Notes: generated from the letters alone by a model not told the origin. A stretch of DNA of 64,000 nt from Panulirus ornatus (GCF_036320965.1 NC_092226.1:23299502-23363501), one strand, 5' to 3'. Counted from the first letter of the stretch, positions 1-13,660 are shown. Translations and numbers: made by a program.

Positions 1-87
1 CACAGAGTGAATTGGAGAGATGTGGTGTACCAGGAGAGACGTGCTGTAAATGGACTGTCGGGGAAAACAATGAAAAGAAGCGGGAGG

Positions 88-229
88 CCATTTCTTCGTC
101 TGTTCCTAGCGCTACTTAGGGAACGTGGGAAACGGCAAACAAGCATGAAATATAAAATCATAACTTTTTTCTTACTTGTTTACTATTTTCAATATATATC
201 GCAGTAACACTAGGAACAGACGAAAGACA
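88..229. repeat. Inverted pair of a LINE-terminal motif
   Basis: Positions 89-150 carry a motif with core TCTGTTCCTAGCGCTAC followed by GGGAAACGGC and an A/T-rich tail. Positions 205-229 carry its reverse complement (core CTAGGAACAGACGAAAG). The same motif recurs at 37,700-37,790 and 39,786-39,850, on the two outer sides of an endonuclease/RT LINE. The pair here is about 55 bp apart with no LINE body between. I infer a terminal remnant or a small independent derivative of that element. It resembles a repeat common in decapod sequence from memory, which was not checked. Confidence 0.6.
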
Positions 230-2179
230 GTCTCAATTGCTCACATCCATTCTCAAGCTGTCATGTACAGTAAGTCTAGAATTTCCTGTACTGTGTTTTC
301 CTGATCTGATTCTTTCCACACCAGGTTTCACCAGCATCAAAATAAGTGGTGGGATTAAGCAACAGGTCATTTATTATATTGTAACGTCATCTACTTCAGT
401 CTCCGTTCTATTCAGGCGCTCCTCCTCTGCTTTTAATCACTCAAGTCACAATGTTCTACACCTAATTTCCTTACGTGTACTTAGCCAAACCTTATCTCGC
501 TTACGATGAAATCCCAGCTTTGATTCGCCTCTCTGTCAGTCAATACACTTTGGTCAACCTGAGTGGACATATTAGGCTCAGTTTCAAGGTCTCCCTCTTT
601 GTCCCACAGCGTCACTCAGCAGTTGCCTTTCCGATCCTTTTTCTCATTCCCTTCTGATTCCTTTCACCGTTCCAGAACTCTCACAGTTTATCCTCCACAC
701 AATCCAGCATCCTCTAAAGCCTTGATGATCCTCCAGCTATATTCCAATGTTATCACCTATGAACGTAGCCTTCTATCTGTTTGTTCCCGTCACCGCACGA
801 CATCCATTAAACTAATCATATTCAAGGTTTCCTGTAGTTAACCTGGACATTGTTGCTGCTACGGGACGGAGACCGTGGCTGTGACAACCAATGGACGGAT
901 TTTCTCTCCCCTTTGGACACGGCTTGTATCAACACACCACGATCACTACTGTTTCACGTCTGACATCACCAGTTATCCCTAGCATCCAAGAGCTCGAGGG
1001 GTCAAAAAAAAAAAAAAAGAAACTCTGTTCACTAGTGTATCCCTGCAACACTCGTTTTCTTTCTTTTAGAAATATAAACATCATCATTTTCGTTTTATTC
1101 TTATTTACGAACGTGATGAACGGCTTGGGCCTGTCTTACTTCTACAGATGGCGCGATCTTCCTTGTTATATTCCCACGACCCCCTCATGTTGCCGATTTA
1201 ACCAACAATACACAAGCTTTTTCTGTGTTCTTTCACTCGCGTCCTCGTGTTCCAGTTATACTTTCACTTTCTACTCGATTCACTTTTTGTCCACTTAACC
1301 TCACAACTCGCACGATACTACTAGCTTAATGCATACCCGATGGAAGACCATCTTCCTTCATTGTTTACCATGGTGAAGACAAAGGCGTGACTATCCCCAC
1401 TTTTACGTCGCTTCCATTTTATTCCGCCTACCGAATTTTTTACACTTCTCTTGCTTCCCACTGGTGCTTTTGCCTCCCCTACTCCAGTGGAGGTAAAGCC
1501 GCAGTTCCCTTCGGATGGGTTCCGCAAAAATAAAAGTACGAGTTTTACATCTGGTGCGGCGGTGGACTGTCGAATGTGAATCATTTCTTACTGGTGCGTG
1601 TAGGGAGGGGGCTCAACAATCAGGGGTCCCATTCTCTCACCTTTCTATTCTCACAGATTCTTGAACTTAATGTTCTCTGTAGTCATCTGTTCTTCAGTTA
1701 ACTTGCTACCTTCGTCTGCTACACTGTTCTTGTAATTGTATTCCTTTAGTACTTTTCTGACCATTCTTTTTCTGTTTCTTGTGCCCACTTATCTGTTCCG
1801 TTCCTCCTTATTTCAATATCGACTTTCAAATCTGTTTAGAGTATCATTTCATCTCTCTTCGCACACAATCAGGTCCACGGCCACTGTTCTCTTCTGCTGC
1901 TTCTTTGCACAACTTTATCGCCTCAACCAGGATGACCAAATCGGTGACAGGTACGTCAATTCGTGTCTAACATACTCTACAGATATCTTTAGCTATCCCA
2001 TCACTTATCTTTGGGTAGTTTTGACTGGCCAGTGTATACCGTAGCTCCTTAACAATTTCCTTGATATGGTGGTGACTCGGTGTGTGGTCAAGCCCTAACT
2101 TCCTCTAACAAGTAAACTCTCGTAGTCCATCGATCCTGTGATCTTTTCCCTGCGAGGTGGTGATCGCGACCAGGTCTCT
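230..2179. other. No recognisable gene; unique sequence
   Basis: No convincing exon is visible. There is a 15-base A run at 1004-1018. Open frames are short (up to 135 codons) and have no recognised motifs. The 1620-2180 part may be a decayed upstream or downstream continuation of the minus-strand RT fragment next to it, but I found no conserved motif there to prove it. Confidence 0.5.
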
Positions 2180-2460
2180 ACTTACTTCGTTCTGTCTTCA
2201 TCATCTCAAATTTGGAGATGAATTTCATGACGATTGTTGTAATCTTCAATACTCATTGCTCTCATCACTCAAGTACCATCTACAAAACAATTCAGATATG
2301 ATTCGACTCATGGCGAGGAAGAGCGGAGGTCCCACGACTAATTCCTGAGGGACGCCACTGCGTACTTTAACCTAGGTTTAAAAAGTTACCTCTGAAATGT
2401 TACTTCCGTTCCAATTTGCTGAGGTGAATTTCTATCTACAAAAGGAATTCCCTCTATATG
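2180..2460 (-). mobile_element. Degraded LINE reverse-transcriptase fragment
   Basis: The minus strand reads SGVPQELVVGPPLFLAM at about 2300-2352. This matches the SGVPQGSVLGPLLF box that opens the palm of CR1/Jockey-type RTs. Flanking codons contain stops and frame shifts, so it is a dead fragment. The YADD catalytic box expected about 30 residues further on is not recognisable. It lies beyond the 3' end of the next LINE copy (2645-3250), so it is a separate insertion or a rearranged piece. Confidence 0.5.
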
Positions 2461-2644
2461 CTTGCCCTTAAGTCCGTTTTTCACCAACTTTTGTGAACGA
2501 CAGCATGACAGGCACTTCTGGCAGTTCAAGGTCACTCTCCTCCCCTACTCATCTCGTTTTCCAGGTTGTTGTTCGCTACGTGTGTTGAATATGTTTGTGT
2601 TTCATGTGCAACTACGTATGTGCAACCGTGTGGGATTACCGATA

Positions 2645-3250
2645 TACCTATTTGCACAGTACGGGGAGGGAGTTCTACACTTGTAGAGCCCCGTCTCTTG
2701 AACTTTCTCTACTATCATGCAACTTTTTGAGTTTCTGTATGATGCTCACATTCGCAGTGTCATGACTCAATGTATTCCATTCATCCACTATTGGTATACC
2801 ATAAAAGTACTTCTTTACACCCTTTCTAACAAGTCTCTTGCTTAACTTCATGTTATGGCATCTTTCGAAGAACTGTTCAGTGTCTACATTATCCAGTTGG
2901 ATCTGGTACCATCGTTGTTGCCCATCTCTGGACCTTCTCTATTATTTGTACGTATTTATCTAAGTGCGGTGACCAAACTTGAAAGATGTATTCTAGTTCT
3001 CGCCTAACATAGGATGTGTTGGAGCTTGCTAAGTGTTTCCCCATCCATGTACTTTGTGCAATTCCAGTATTTACTTATCTCCTAAGCTGGGACTCCAGTA
3101 AATGCTTCTGGTCGACGCTGTCTCCTCATTCGGTCTCACACAGAGATTCCTGCAGCTTATTTCCTGCGAGATAATATTCATACTGAGGGGCACTTTTTCG
3201 CTGTGTTCCATCCTCATTACTCGGGTTGAATCTCATCAACCATGGATCAC
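2645..3250 (-). mobile_element. CR1-like LINE, C-terminal RT and 3' end, 5'-truncated
   Basis: The minus strand encodes, with stops and one shift, the part of a non-LTR retrotransposon polyprotein after the RT palm. LEYIFQVWSPHLDKY at about 2950-3000 matches the LEYAIQFWSPYLRKD block. It is followed by EKVQRWATTMVP and then the C-terminal WNTLSHD-type block at about 2775. The 3' UTR contains the family-specific stretch near 2650-2695 (GAGTGTAGAACTCCCTCCC type on the minus strand). Homologous 3' ends occur at 3.3, 14.7, 25.0, 37.4, 42.0 and 58.3 kb. It is not functional; assignment to CR1/Jockey rather than another non-LTR clade is tentative. Confidence 0.8.
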
Positions 3251-3900
3251 ACCAACTTTAGAAATAATAACTGTGTGATTACGTATCTGTGCGTACTGTA
3301 AGGGAAGGTTGTCTACACTCTGGGGCCCCATCTCTTGAAATTACTGTCATAAAGCTTTTTAACCTTTGCCGTCAGCGTTCACGATGTCATTACTGAATCT
3401 ATTTCCTTTATCCATTATTCTTATACTATATGATGACTCCTTTATTATATCTTTTATAACGTTTTTCGCTTAACTTCGTATTAAGTAACCCTACACCTGT
3501 TTGCAAAGGCGGAAACTCTGACCTCCCCTCCTGTAGCTTCACGGCTTCAGTCAACGTCCCTCCCTTACGCCCAGCCTTCGTTACCCAGCACTGATCTACC
3601 TGAGTCTTCAAACACTTAATACCTAACCTGCCAATGCAGAAAGGAGAGACAGAATTGAAATAAAAAAATCAAAGAAAAACAGGATAATGAAAAAAAAAAA
3701 AATCATGCATGTCTTTGCTGGGAAGTATATTTTGCTCTGGAGTGATGACAGTGTCCCGGGCCTGACGTGAACACCATCGATTACTTGTGTACAACGAGAC
3801 GTGGTGCCAGGGGCCAACCCTGCAGTACTCCACAGAAAGACAAGAAGACAGAGAATGCTAATGTTACTACTCATCATATAACCACATGGGAATACAGCAC
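3251..3900 (-). mobile_element. LINE fragment of the same family, internally deleted
   Basis: The 3' UTR at 3310-3350 and the C-terminal block at 3425-3480 align with the copies at 2.65 kb and 14.7 kb. Further along the minus strand, CGVLQGWPLAPRLV at about 3785-3835 matches the RT box SGVPQGSVLAPLLF. In the plus-strand copy at 36.5 kb the distance from this box to the 3' end is about 930 bp; here it is about 590 bp, so roughly a third of a kilobase is missing. A 97-codon hydrophobic minus-strand frame at 3623-3916 overlaps this and is not a separate gene. Confidence 0.65.
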
Positions 3901-5770
<1,870 letters not shown>

Positions 5771-5862
5771 ACATTTTTGCCTCACAAGCCCCAACATCTT
5801 TCTCATGAGCTCCAACATCTTTCTCATGAGCTCCAACATCTTTCTCATGAGCTCCAACGCTT
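5771..5862. repeat. 21-bp minisatellite, about 4 copies
   Basis: Unit contains AACATCTTTCTCATGAGCTC repeated every 21 bp; the first and last copies are diverged. The tract continues as looser CTCCAACA-rich sequence to about 6430. Confidence 0.92.
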
Positions 5863-6440
5863 TTCCAGGAACAGAATAATATAGATGAAACTCCAGCACT
5901 TCGGAACTTCCTAAATACGTCACCGATACACCATAAACACATTCCTAATACAACTTCACATGCCTACCACTTCTAGCTTCTCCAACAGTTCTCCAACACA
6001 TCAGAATTCCTATACCACATCTAAGTTTTTCTCCAATATTGCACTAATATACTAAGGAAACCATATATCTCTCAAAATTCTTCCAGTCTTCTCTTGACAC
6101 TTCATCAATCTCAAAAATATATTTCCAGTTCTTTCCAAAAGTTTTCCAGTACATCTCCCGATTCCCTAAAACTCACAATATCTCTAACACTACCTTTATT
6201 TCAACACTCCCCCAGCAGCACATGAAATACCTCTACCTCCTCAGTAATTTTACGCCACAGACCCTCCTCCGCATCAACGATTCACCACCACTAAGAATGT
6301 CTTCAACGGCTCTCCACCATGTTCTCCAACAACTCCCCAGCACCAATGCACCTTTTCAACACATTCCTAAGATTTCCACAACGCTTCTCCTACACTGACC
6401 CCAAAATGTACCCAACAGCACTTCAACATATCTCAAAAGT
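5863..6440. repeat. Degenerate CTCCAACAC-rich tract
   Basis: Words such as TTCTCCAACA and CCAGCAC recur at irregular spacing through this C/A-rich segment. It looks like a decayed minisatellite continuing from the 21-bp array, with no coding content seen. Confidence 0.5.
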
Positions 6441-7099
6441 TAAGTCCAAGGGTCAGGTGATGTGAATACAAGGACGAACGCCTTCCATGGCGTGACAGTT
6501 TCCAGTTTCCCCGAATCATCGGGAGATATTCACATGATGCAGAGTCCATGAAATGGGAAATCGGGTTTCGAACTCGGGGTTCGTCAGACAATTCTGAATA
6601 AAGGATTACATTCAGAGAAAGTTTCAGGTCTTCCGATTAAAAGTGAAAAGTCACGTTTTGATGGACTATGTGCGGAAGGCTTACGGAGCATGGCATCATG
6701 GACATGAACGACTGTTTCACCTGGGATGATGAGTCGAAATGTTGGCCTCTACGGAAATACTGAACATCTTCACTGGTCACGGCATGGTGTTTAAGGAGTA
6801 GCTGGTTTTGGGATCATATTGGAGAAGTTCCAGTTTTCAGGAATCATGTTTTTTAAAGTTCGAGGATACAGGAATGATATGGAAAATTAGCCAGGATCTC
6901 AGGGACCTCTTCTCTTGGGACCATGTAGCAGTACTGCTACTACAGTGGTCCTACGCCAGAAGAGTTCCTAAACATCACAGTGAAAGCCTCAGGCTCCAAC
7001 ATTCACTTCCAGTTTTATGTCTTAATGCTCCAAGATTTGCGAGAGCTTATGGTCTCAGGGAGAAGAAGGAAGGATTCAAGGTTCTACTAATCATGCTGT

Positions 7100-7330
7100 G
7101 AAAATGTGGGGTCCAGGGGACACAGTCACGTCATATCCAAGGTATAATGTCTTGGGGGTTGAGGGGAAACTGTCTTGGTGTTGAGGGGATACTGTCGTGT
7201 AGGGTTCAGGCGATGCTGTTTTGGGGTTCAGGGGATGATGTTGGGGGAGTTCTGGGGGTAATGTGGTGAGGCTCTCTGGGGATACTTTTGTGGGGTTCAG
7301 GAGATACCGTCGAGAAACCTGAGGCGATGG
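7100..7330. repeat. Degenerate GGGGTTCAGGGGATAC minisatellite
   Basis: G-rich units of roughly 25-30 bp with GTCTTGGGGTTGAGGGG and related words. Divergence between units is high. Confidence 0.65.
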
Positions 7331-7540
7331 GATTCCATCAAATAATGACCAGAATAACTGTGACTCCGGCTGATATTTCCGAGTCCAGTTCATTGATTTT
7401 GTCCTGCGGTCAGAGAGGAGGAGGAGGAAGAAGAGGAGGTGGAGGAAGAGGAGGATACGGTCATCCTTTGTGGGAGGGAAGGGAAAAGCGAGCTCAGAGG
7501 AGAACGCCGTTTCTTTGGTGGCGTAGCCGAGACCTTCTTG

Positions 7541-7557
7541 GGGGGGGGGGGGGGGGG
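7541..7557. repeat. G homopolymer, about 17 bp
   Basis: Run of G following CCTTCTT; frames across it differ by slippage and are not meaningful. Confidence 0.95.
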
Positions 7558-7579
7558 TTCCCCCTACTGCGTGGGGCAA

Positions 7580-7930
7580 ACGTGGAGAGCGTCGATCCCT
7601 TGTAGAGGGACATTAGAGGGTTATGATCCCTTGGTGGGAGGCCAGGGTCAGGGGGGGATCCCTTGTCAGGGAAATGTAGTGGCTGCAGACCCTCTGTCTG
7701 AAGGTTTCTGAGAGGAAGTTGGTATCGTGTGGAAGACAAAGCGGGTAGGGGGCATTAATCCTTCAAGAAAAGCCGAGTAGGTGATGATTCCTTGTGGGCG
7801 AACAGGGTAAGGTCGATCTTTCGTGCGTGGCGGCGCCCATCTCTTGTTGACAGTCGAGAGAAAAAGCGCTATTCCTTTGTCGAGGGAAGGGAAGGGAGCG
7901 TCGAACCCTCGTCAAGAGTCCAGTATCGGT
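7580..7930. repeat. Degenerate ~45-bp repeat with GATCCCTTGT core
   Basis: GATCCCTTG, GATCCCTTGT and similar words (ATTCCTTGT, ATTCCTTTGT, ATCTCTTGT) recur at roughly 40-50 bp. An old, strongly diverged tandem array. Confidence 0.55.
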
Positions 7931-8930
7931 GGAGCTGAGCCACTGTTGGGGGAGGAAGAAGGGTGGAAAAATAAACAAAAAGGAAGGTGGAGGGAATAGG
8001 TGCCGATCTCTCTTGTGTACACGAGTTTCATAAGTACGATTTCGAGAGTTTATTCTCGAGAGAAAAAGAGCGGCATCCACAATATATTCGATGATGAGCC
8101 TCCATTACTGGCATATCAGTTGTCACTAGACTTTAATGGCCTAATTAATGCATTCTGATAGTCTAACACCATTATGGGTCATATAGTTTCCTCTTTATAT
8201 CAACCTAAACAGTAAGTTAGTCTTCGACATAATGCTCAAGGTGTATCCTTACCCTCAGCAAGTCGCAACTTTCATTTTTCAAGCTTCTTCCTCAAAATTT
8301 GATTCATGTTCCCTTCCTCTCTTGTTCCTGTCTTAATCTAGCCATAAATTATACCCTCATGCCTATTTTTGCCATACGTATAGGATCCAGGACCTCTTCG
8401 TATTTCATCATAACAGTTTGTACAGCAGAATATTATCCCTTATGGTCAGTAACACTATCTACTCCACTCCATCGCGACTGTCCAAGAGTATAATATACAA
8501 AGGACAACACCAGTAATAACACATCATTCAGTCATGAGGCAATAGACGATGGCAACTCAGAATGATTCTTTCGTGCATACGGTGCCTTGACAGACACACC
8601 CAATTCCCGAAATTGAATACATAGATATTACACATCTAGTATCCACATCACATGTGTGCTGACACATAAAATGAAACTGGGTTCCCTACGAGTCTACCAA
8701 TCCTACAGGATACTTCAATAGGATGTACTGGGTAGGATCCGGCATCTTTTGACCCGACGGTGCAATTAGCGACGGATAATGCTTTCCACAACTGAAAACA
8801 CCATTCTAGGAGGGAGAATTCACCCCCCCTCCCACACATGCACACACAAAACCAAGACAGATGATCGCCCTTTCCTCCTCACTCTCGCGTTGGCCGCCAG
8901 ATGACCTCGAACAGCAAGTAGCAGTCGACA
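7931..8930. other. No gene seen; AT-rich unique sequence
   Basis: I recognise no exon, RNA gene or transposon. The largest open frames (about 65 codons) carry no motif. Confidence 0.45.
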
Positions 8931-8934
8931 CGAG

Positions 8935-9235
8935 GATATGTCCTTCCGTTGCTCTTTAAAAGAGACGATCCTCTCTCACCTAACTCTCAGACGCAAGACG
9001 ACCCTCTTCTCAGCTTCACATACGAGACATCCCTTCAGATCAATGTACGAGACGACCCTCCTTTATTTTCTCCTGCCAGAGACGACCCCTCTCTTCCCAG
9101 CTGTGGACGCTAAGACGACCTTCCCTCTCCTCATCGCTTGATATATATACACGACTCCTTCTCCCAGCTTTAAACGGCAGGATGACCCCCTCAGACCTGG
9201 GTCAGCGGGCTCGGCGACCCCCTCCCCACGTGCTG
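8935..9235. repeat. Degenerate ~35-45 bp repeat with GAGACGACCCTC core
   Basis: GAGACGATCCTC, AAGACGACCCTC, GAGACGACCCTC, GAGACGACCCCTC and AAGACGACCTTCC recur with T/C-rich spacers. The units are strongly diverged. Confidence 0.65.
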
Positions 9236-9356
9236 GGAGATCGATCATATCAACAAAGCGTCTAGGTGGTGGCGGTGGTCATGACGCGGTCGCCCAGGGC
9301 GCTGCCAGTTTAAAGCACAACTTGTGATGTGTGAGTTGAGAAAATTCGGGGCAGAA

Positions 9357-9403
9357 GGAGGAGGAGGAGGAGGAGGAGGAGGAGGAGGAGGAGGAGGAGG
9401 AGG
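9357..9403. repeat. (GGA)n microsatellite
   Basis: About 15 GGA triplets. Confidence 0.97.
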
Positions 9404-9452
9404 AAGGAGAAGGCGAAGGGTGGAGGAGGGAAAGAATGAAAGTTACGATTAA

Positions 9453-9640
9453 CAATATATCATTATCATTATTATTATTATTATTATAATTGTTATTATT
9501 ATCATCATTATTATTGTCATCATCATCTTCAATATCGTTATGACTCTTCCTCTTCTTATCATTATCAATTATCTTATCATTATCATTACTGATGGTATTA
9601 TCAATATGATTATATCATTATCATAGTTCTTGTGGTAGAA
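9453..9640. repeat. (ATT/ATC)n imperfect trinucleotide tract
   Basis: ATTATTATT and ATCATTATC words dominate; imperfect microsatellite. Confidence 0.9.
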
Positions 9641-11655
9641 AATGGAGGAGGAGGAGGAGATGAGAAGAAGAGTAGTTAAGAAAGCACGAAAGATGATGTA
9701 AGAGATGAACTATAAGACCACTAGAATATGATGATATACGGAAGTGAGGGAACGAGAGCGGTGGGGACCTGCCTAGTCCCCACACGTACGACACAACTTC
9801 GGGAAAATGACGTCTTCCGACGGCTCAGATGTACTATTTCTTTAAAGATAATATTCCCAGTGACCAGAACCTTCTCTTTATTGGTTGCATTGTTTACAGC
9901 GTAGCGGGAGGTGAGTATGGAGCGAGCTGGAGGGAGGGAGGGAGGCTGGCCAGGCTGGGGTTGTGCAGCAGGTCAGTCAACACTACCGTCAGGGAGCGAG
10001 GAGCTGCCACTGCCTCCCACTCTACGCTGGATGTTGCCTGGCGAGTAGCACTTGGGCCCCCACCAACCTGCTCCTCCTCTTGCTCCTCTCTTCTTGCATC
10101 TCGTTTTCTTACTTCACAATTACTCTTTTTTTTTAGGATTTTTATCGGGATTTCTTTCATTGACTTCGTCCTTCCTTCGCTCCCATCGCCTTTCTCTCTT
10201 CGTTCGTTCCTCCCACTTGACTCTATCACTGACTAAAACCCTCCTCCTCCCCACCTCCTCTCTCCTTACCCCACCACTTCCCCCCCTTTAGCTACTGCTC
10301 AGCTGTGCCACGAGCCCCGTCAGACGGTAACTCTCACCTCTTTCCCCCTTCTCTTCATTCCCCACCCAGCACCCTACCCCTTCTTCCCGATCCCCCCATT
10401 AGGCCAGGGCCTTATACGAGGCCCTTCCCTTCCCACTTCCCTCCCCCGGTGCCCTCCCGTGAGTCAAGCCCCGCCCCGCCCTGCCCTGTAGCCACAACAA
10501 ACACAGCTGCTATGGCAAATAATCCAATAATCTTCCTAGTAAGGTGATTATGTGCTTGCGTCTCCCAGCATGGCGACGCCAGCACCGTTACCACAACAAA
10601 CCCTGCTAGCAGGACCTGGCTGACAAATGGAGGGGGGAAGGAGGGTGTGTGGTGGGGAGGGAGGGAGGAGTGGCTGAGTCGCTGGGTGAGGCAGGTGGAC
10701 ACCAGCAAGGAAGGGAGGATACATGAGCAGCAGGTGAGGCAGGTGGAGACAGATGGGGAGGGGGTAGGGATAAGTGGGGTTGTTGGACGCAGGTGAGGAG
10801 GACAAGGAAGAGACATGTGGATTACAGGTGAATGCGAGTCGCTGGTGGGAGATCATGCCGAGGCAGGGAGGGAGGAGGGACAGTTGGGTCACGGGGTGGG
10901 ACAGGTGGGAAGGAAACAGGTGAGGGGATGGGACGGTAATATGAAAAAAAAATATAGGAAGTCAAGAGGGGGAAAACAGAGAAACGAGAAAGAGTGAAGG
11001 GTTTGAGACGAGGGGAAGGAAGGAGATGAAAGGGAACAGAGGAATAAGAGGAAATATGAGAGCAGGACTCTCCTACTCAGGGGGCCAGACTTACCTCCAC
11101 TCATCACTCATCCTGACAACTGCGGGGGCTGTGCTGAGCACTTGCCCTTACGCCACAGGTCCTCCTGTGGAGCTGTTGGTGTTAGGAAGAGCAGACGGAC
11201 AAAAAATGATGAAGTAGGATCCAGGACATGACCTAGAACTCATCCTAGCCAGTACGTACAAATACGCCATGGGGGAAAAATATATATAAAAAAAAAACTG
11301 CTCTTTTTCAAACGTGACATCACCGACATTTTTCAGGTCTGTCTATATAATTTTACACCCACGATGAGCATAGCAGACTGAAGGAGTCACCCTCCTAAGA
11401 CACAAGCACAGCCGTGCAATCTATCCCTTCTCAACCCACCTCACACAGCCTAATATACCGTCGTCTTGGCCTAACCCGACCTAAGGCAACGCAGTGCAAC
11501 TCAACCCAGCGTCACCCAACACAACCAGCCCCAGTAGCAACCCAGTCCCACCCAGACGAGGCCAGCCTGACCTTATATCCTCCTGGCTTGGCGCATGCTA
11601 CCCAGACCCAACGCAGTCTCTCCAAGTGACCATAAGAATCATCGACGATACTCAC
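9641..11655. other. No certain gene; C/T- and G/A-rich tracts
   Basis: 9900-10500 is C/T-rich, and 10,610-11,030 is a G/A-rich tract with recurrent GCAGGTG(G/A) words that looks like a decayed minisatellite. Consensus-like splice donors occur at 9910 (plus strand, GGAGGTGAGTATG) and 11,094-11,099 (minus strand, GGAGGTAAGTC). Neither can be tied to a recognisable protein. Confidence 0.4.
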
Positions 11656-11768
<113 letters not shown>

Positions 11769-12107
11769 TTTCGTGTTCCTAAGTGTTTCCACAGTCCTAT
11801 CGATCTTGTTACCAAAACACGGTAATTTCCCTCCTGCTCGTCTCCTGACATGTGGGGGTAGCGGACGGCAGGGGGCACCTACGTGAGACGTGGGCCAACC
11901 AACCATCTCCCAGACCCATTATGTGGGAAATTTCTATCATAACCCGACGTGTGCTGCTAAGGCTTAAGGTCCTACGATAAAAAGAGAAGAATTCCTCTCT
12001 CATAGCGTTGCCAGACCTTGATGAATATTTTCTCTATTGAGTATATATTTGTCTTACATTTTATACCACGGTACAGAAAGCATTACCATCAACTATATAC
12101 ATTGCGC

Positions 12108-12212
12108 CATGAAGGGTAAGAATCACTGAGCCATACATGCGTCATGAAAGGTAAGAATCACTGAGCCATACATGCGTCATGAAAGGTAAGAATCACTGAG
12201 CCATACATGCGT
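12108..12212. repeat. 35-bp direct repeat, 3 copies
   Basis: Unit contains AAGAATCACTGAGCCATACA; copies start at 12,108, 12,143 and 12,178 and are nearly identical. Confidence 0.95.
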
Positions 12213-12313
12213 TATACATATCTATACATATGTATACAAGTCTTCCCTACAGATGCATGAGGAAGGAAGAACAAAGACACTCTCATACATCAATTAAGCA
12301 CAGCAACAAATGA

Positions 12314-12316
<3 letters not shown>

Positions 12317-12402
<86 letters not shown>
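12317..12402. repeat. (AT)n microsatellite
   Basis: Uninterrupted AT repeat of about 86 bp. Confidence 0.98.
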
Positions 12403-12404
<2 letters not shown>

Positions 12405-12472
12405 CTTTTTTTCTGTTCCGGTGTTTTCCTTGGGTCGATGGCAGGCGTGAGGCTGCCGGTCGAGGGTCATAA

Positions 12473-12484
12473 CCCCCCCCCCCC

Positions 12485-12526
<42 letters not shown>
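12473..12526. repeat. (C)n then (CA)n microsatellite
   Basis: A run of 13 C (12,473-12,485) is followed by a CA repeat of about 40 bp. Confidence 0.97.
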
Positions 12527-12530
<4 letters not shown>

Positions 12531-12656
12531 CCGCCAGTTATGTGTACTCACGATGAAATATCTCCAGCTTCCTCTTGCCCTCGCCTCACTACTTTTAACC
12601 TTAAGTACACAGCTGTGGGAGTTTCGACCATCCTATATGGACCAGACACCTTCCCT

Positions 12657-12658
<2 letters not shown>

Positions 12659-12708
<50 letters not shown>
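12659..12708. repeat. (GT)n microsatellite
   Basis: GT repeat of about 48 bp. Together with the CA run at 12,487-12,526 it forms inverted complementary tracts about 130 bp apart. Confidence 0.97.
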
Positions 12709-12709
<1 letters not shown>

Positions 12710-12858
12710 TTGGCGATGTGTAAGTTTCCTTTGGCTGCGTACGTACCTCTCCCAGACACATGTCAGTTCTGGCACCGTACGTATTCCCTTCACCTTCATT
12801 ATGTACGGAAGTACTTTACGTACGGATGTGTCCTTGGTAGTGGTGCTCCTTGTGTGCT

Positions 12859-13337
12859 GGTTACGTCAACGTGTCCACACTGGTTACGTCAACGTGTCCT
12901 CACTAGTTACGTCAAAGTGTTCATAATGGTTACGTCAACGTATCCACACCGGCTACGTCAACGTGTCCACACTGTTACGTCAACGTATCCACACTGGTTA
13001 CGTCAACGTGTCCACACTAGTTACGTCAACGTGTCCACACTGGTTACGTCAACGTGTCCACACTAGTTACGTCAACGTATCCACACTGGCTACGTCAACG
13101 TGTCCACACTAGTTACGTCAACGTGTCCACACTGGTTACGTCAACGTGTCCACACTAGTTACGTCAACGTGTCCACACTGGTTACGTCAACGTGTCCACA
13201 CTAGTTACGTCAACGTGTCCACACTGGTTACGTCAACGTGTCCACACTAGTTACGTCAACGTGTCCACACTGGCTACGTCAACGTGTCCACACTAGTTAC
13301 GTCAACGTGTCCACACTGGTACGTCAAAGTGTCCACC
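12859..13337. repeat. 23-bp minisatellite, about 20 copies
   Basis: Unit contains GTTACGTCAACGTGTCCACA; GG/AG at the start of the unit alternates between many neighbouring copies, suggesting a 46-bp higher-order unit. Each unit holds TTACGTCA, a variant of the cAMP-response/bZIP site; whether it binds anything is unknown. The 135- and 74-codon frames across it are repeat artefacts. Confidence 0.96.
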
Positions 13338-13603
13338 TCAGCCACACCAAGATAATCTCGTCTTCAGAATTACCCAGAGCGCCAGTCCACAACAGCCTAT
13401 TCCACACGGGAGGGACGGAAGGGTATTTCAGACCTCACAATAAGTTGACATATGGGTCGTAATGAATTAAGCTGGGAGGTAATGGGTTGCGGCTCCGTCG
13501 GGAGGGTTTTTATCCCGGGCGAGTCTTTGTCTGGGTGGCGGACGCGGTGAGTCGTCTGGACGGCGGCCGTAGTGACGAAACTGATTCTTGATGTATCTGA
13601 AAC

Positions 13604-13604
<1 letters not shown>

Positions 13605-13643
<39 letters not shown>

Positions 13644-13660
13644 TCTCTCTCTCTCTCTCG
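13605..13660. repeat. (GA)n and (TC)n facing each other
   Basis: A GA run at 13,605-13,640 is followed after AATT by a TC run to 13,659, so the segment can fold into a hairpin. Confidence 0.95.

Noticed and set aside
6545..6590. Additional SINE box B (GGGTTTCGAACTC)
   Set aside because: One extra base relative to the consensus, no box A upstream, and no second copy.
12859..13337. CRISPR-like regular repeats
   Set aside because: Units are directly adjacent with no unique spacers, and the genome is eukaryotic; the same holds for the arrays at 29.4, 48.0 and 61.5 kb.
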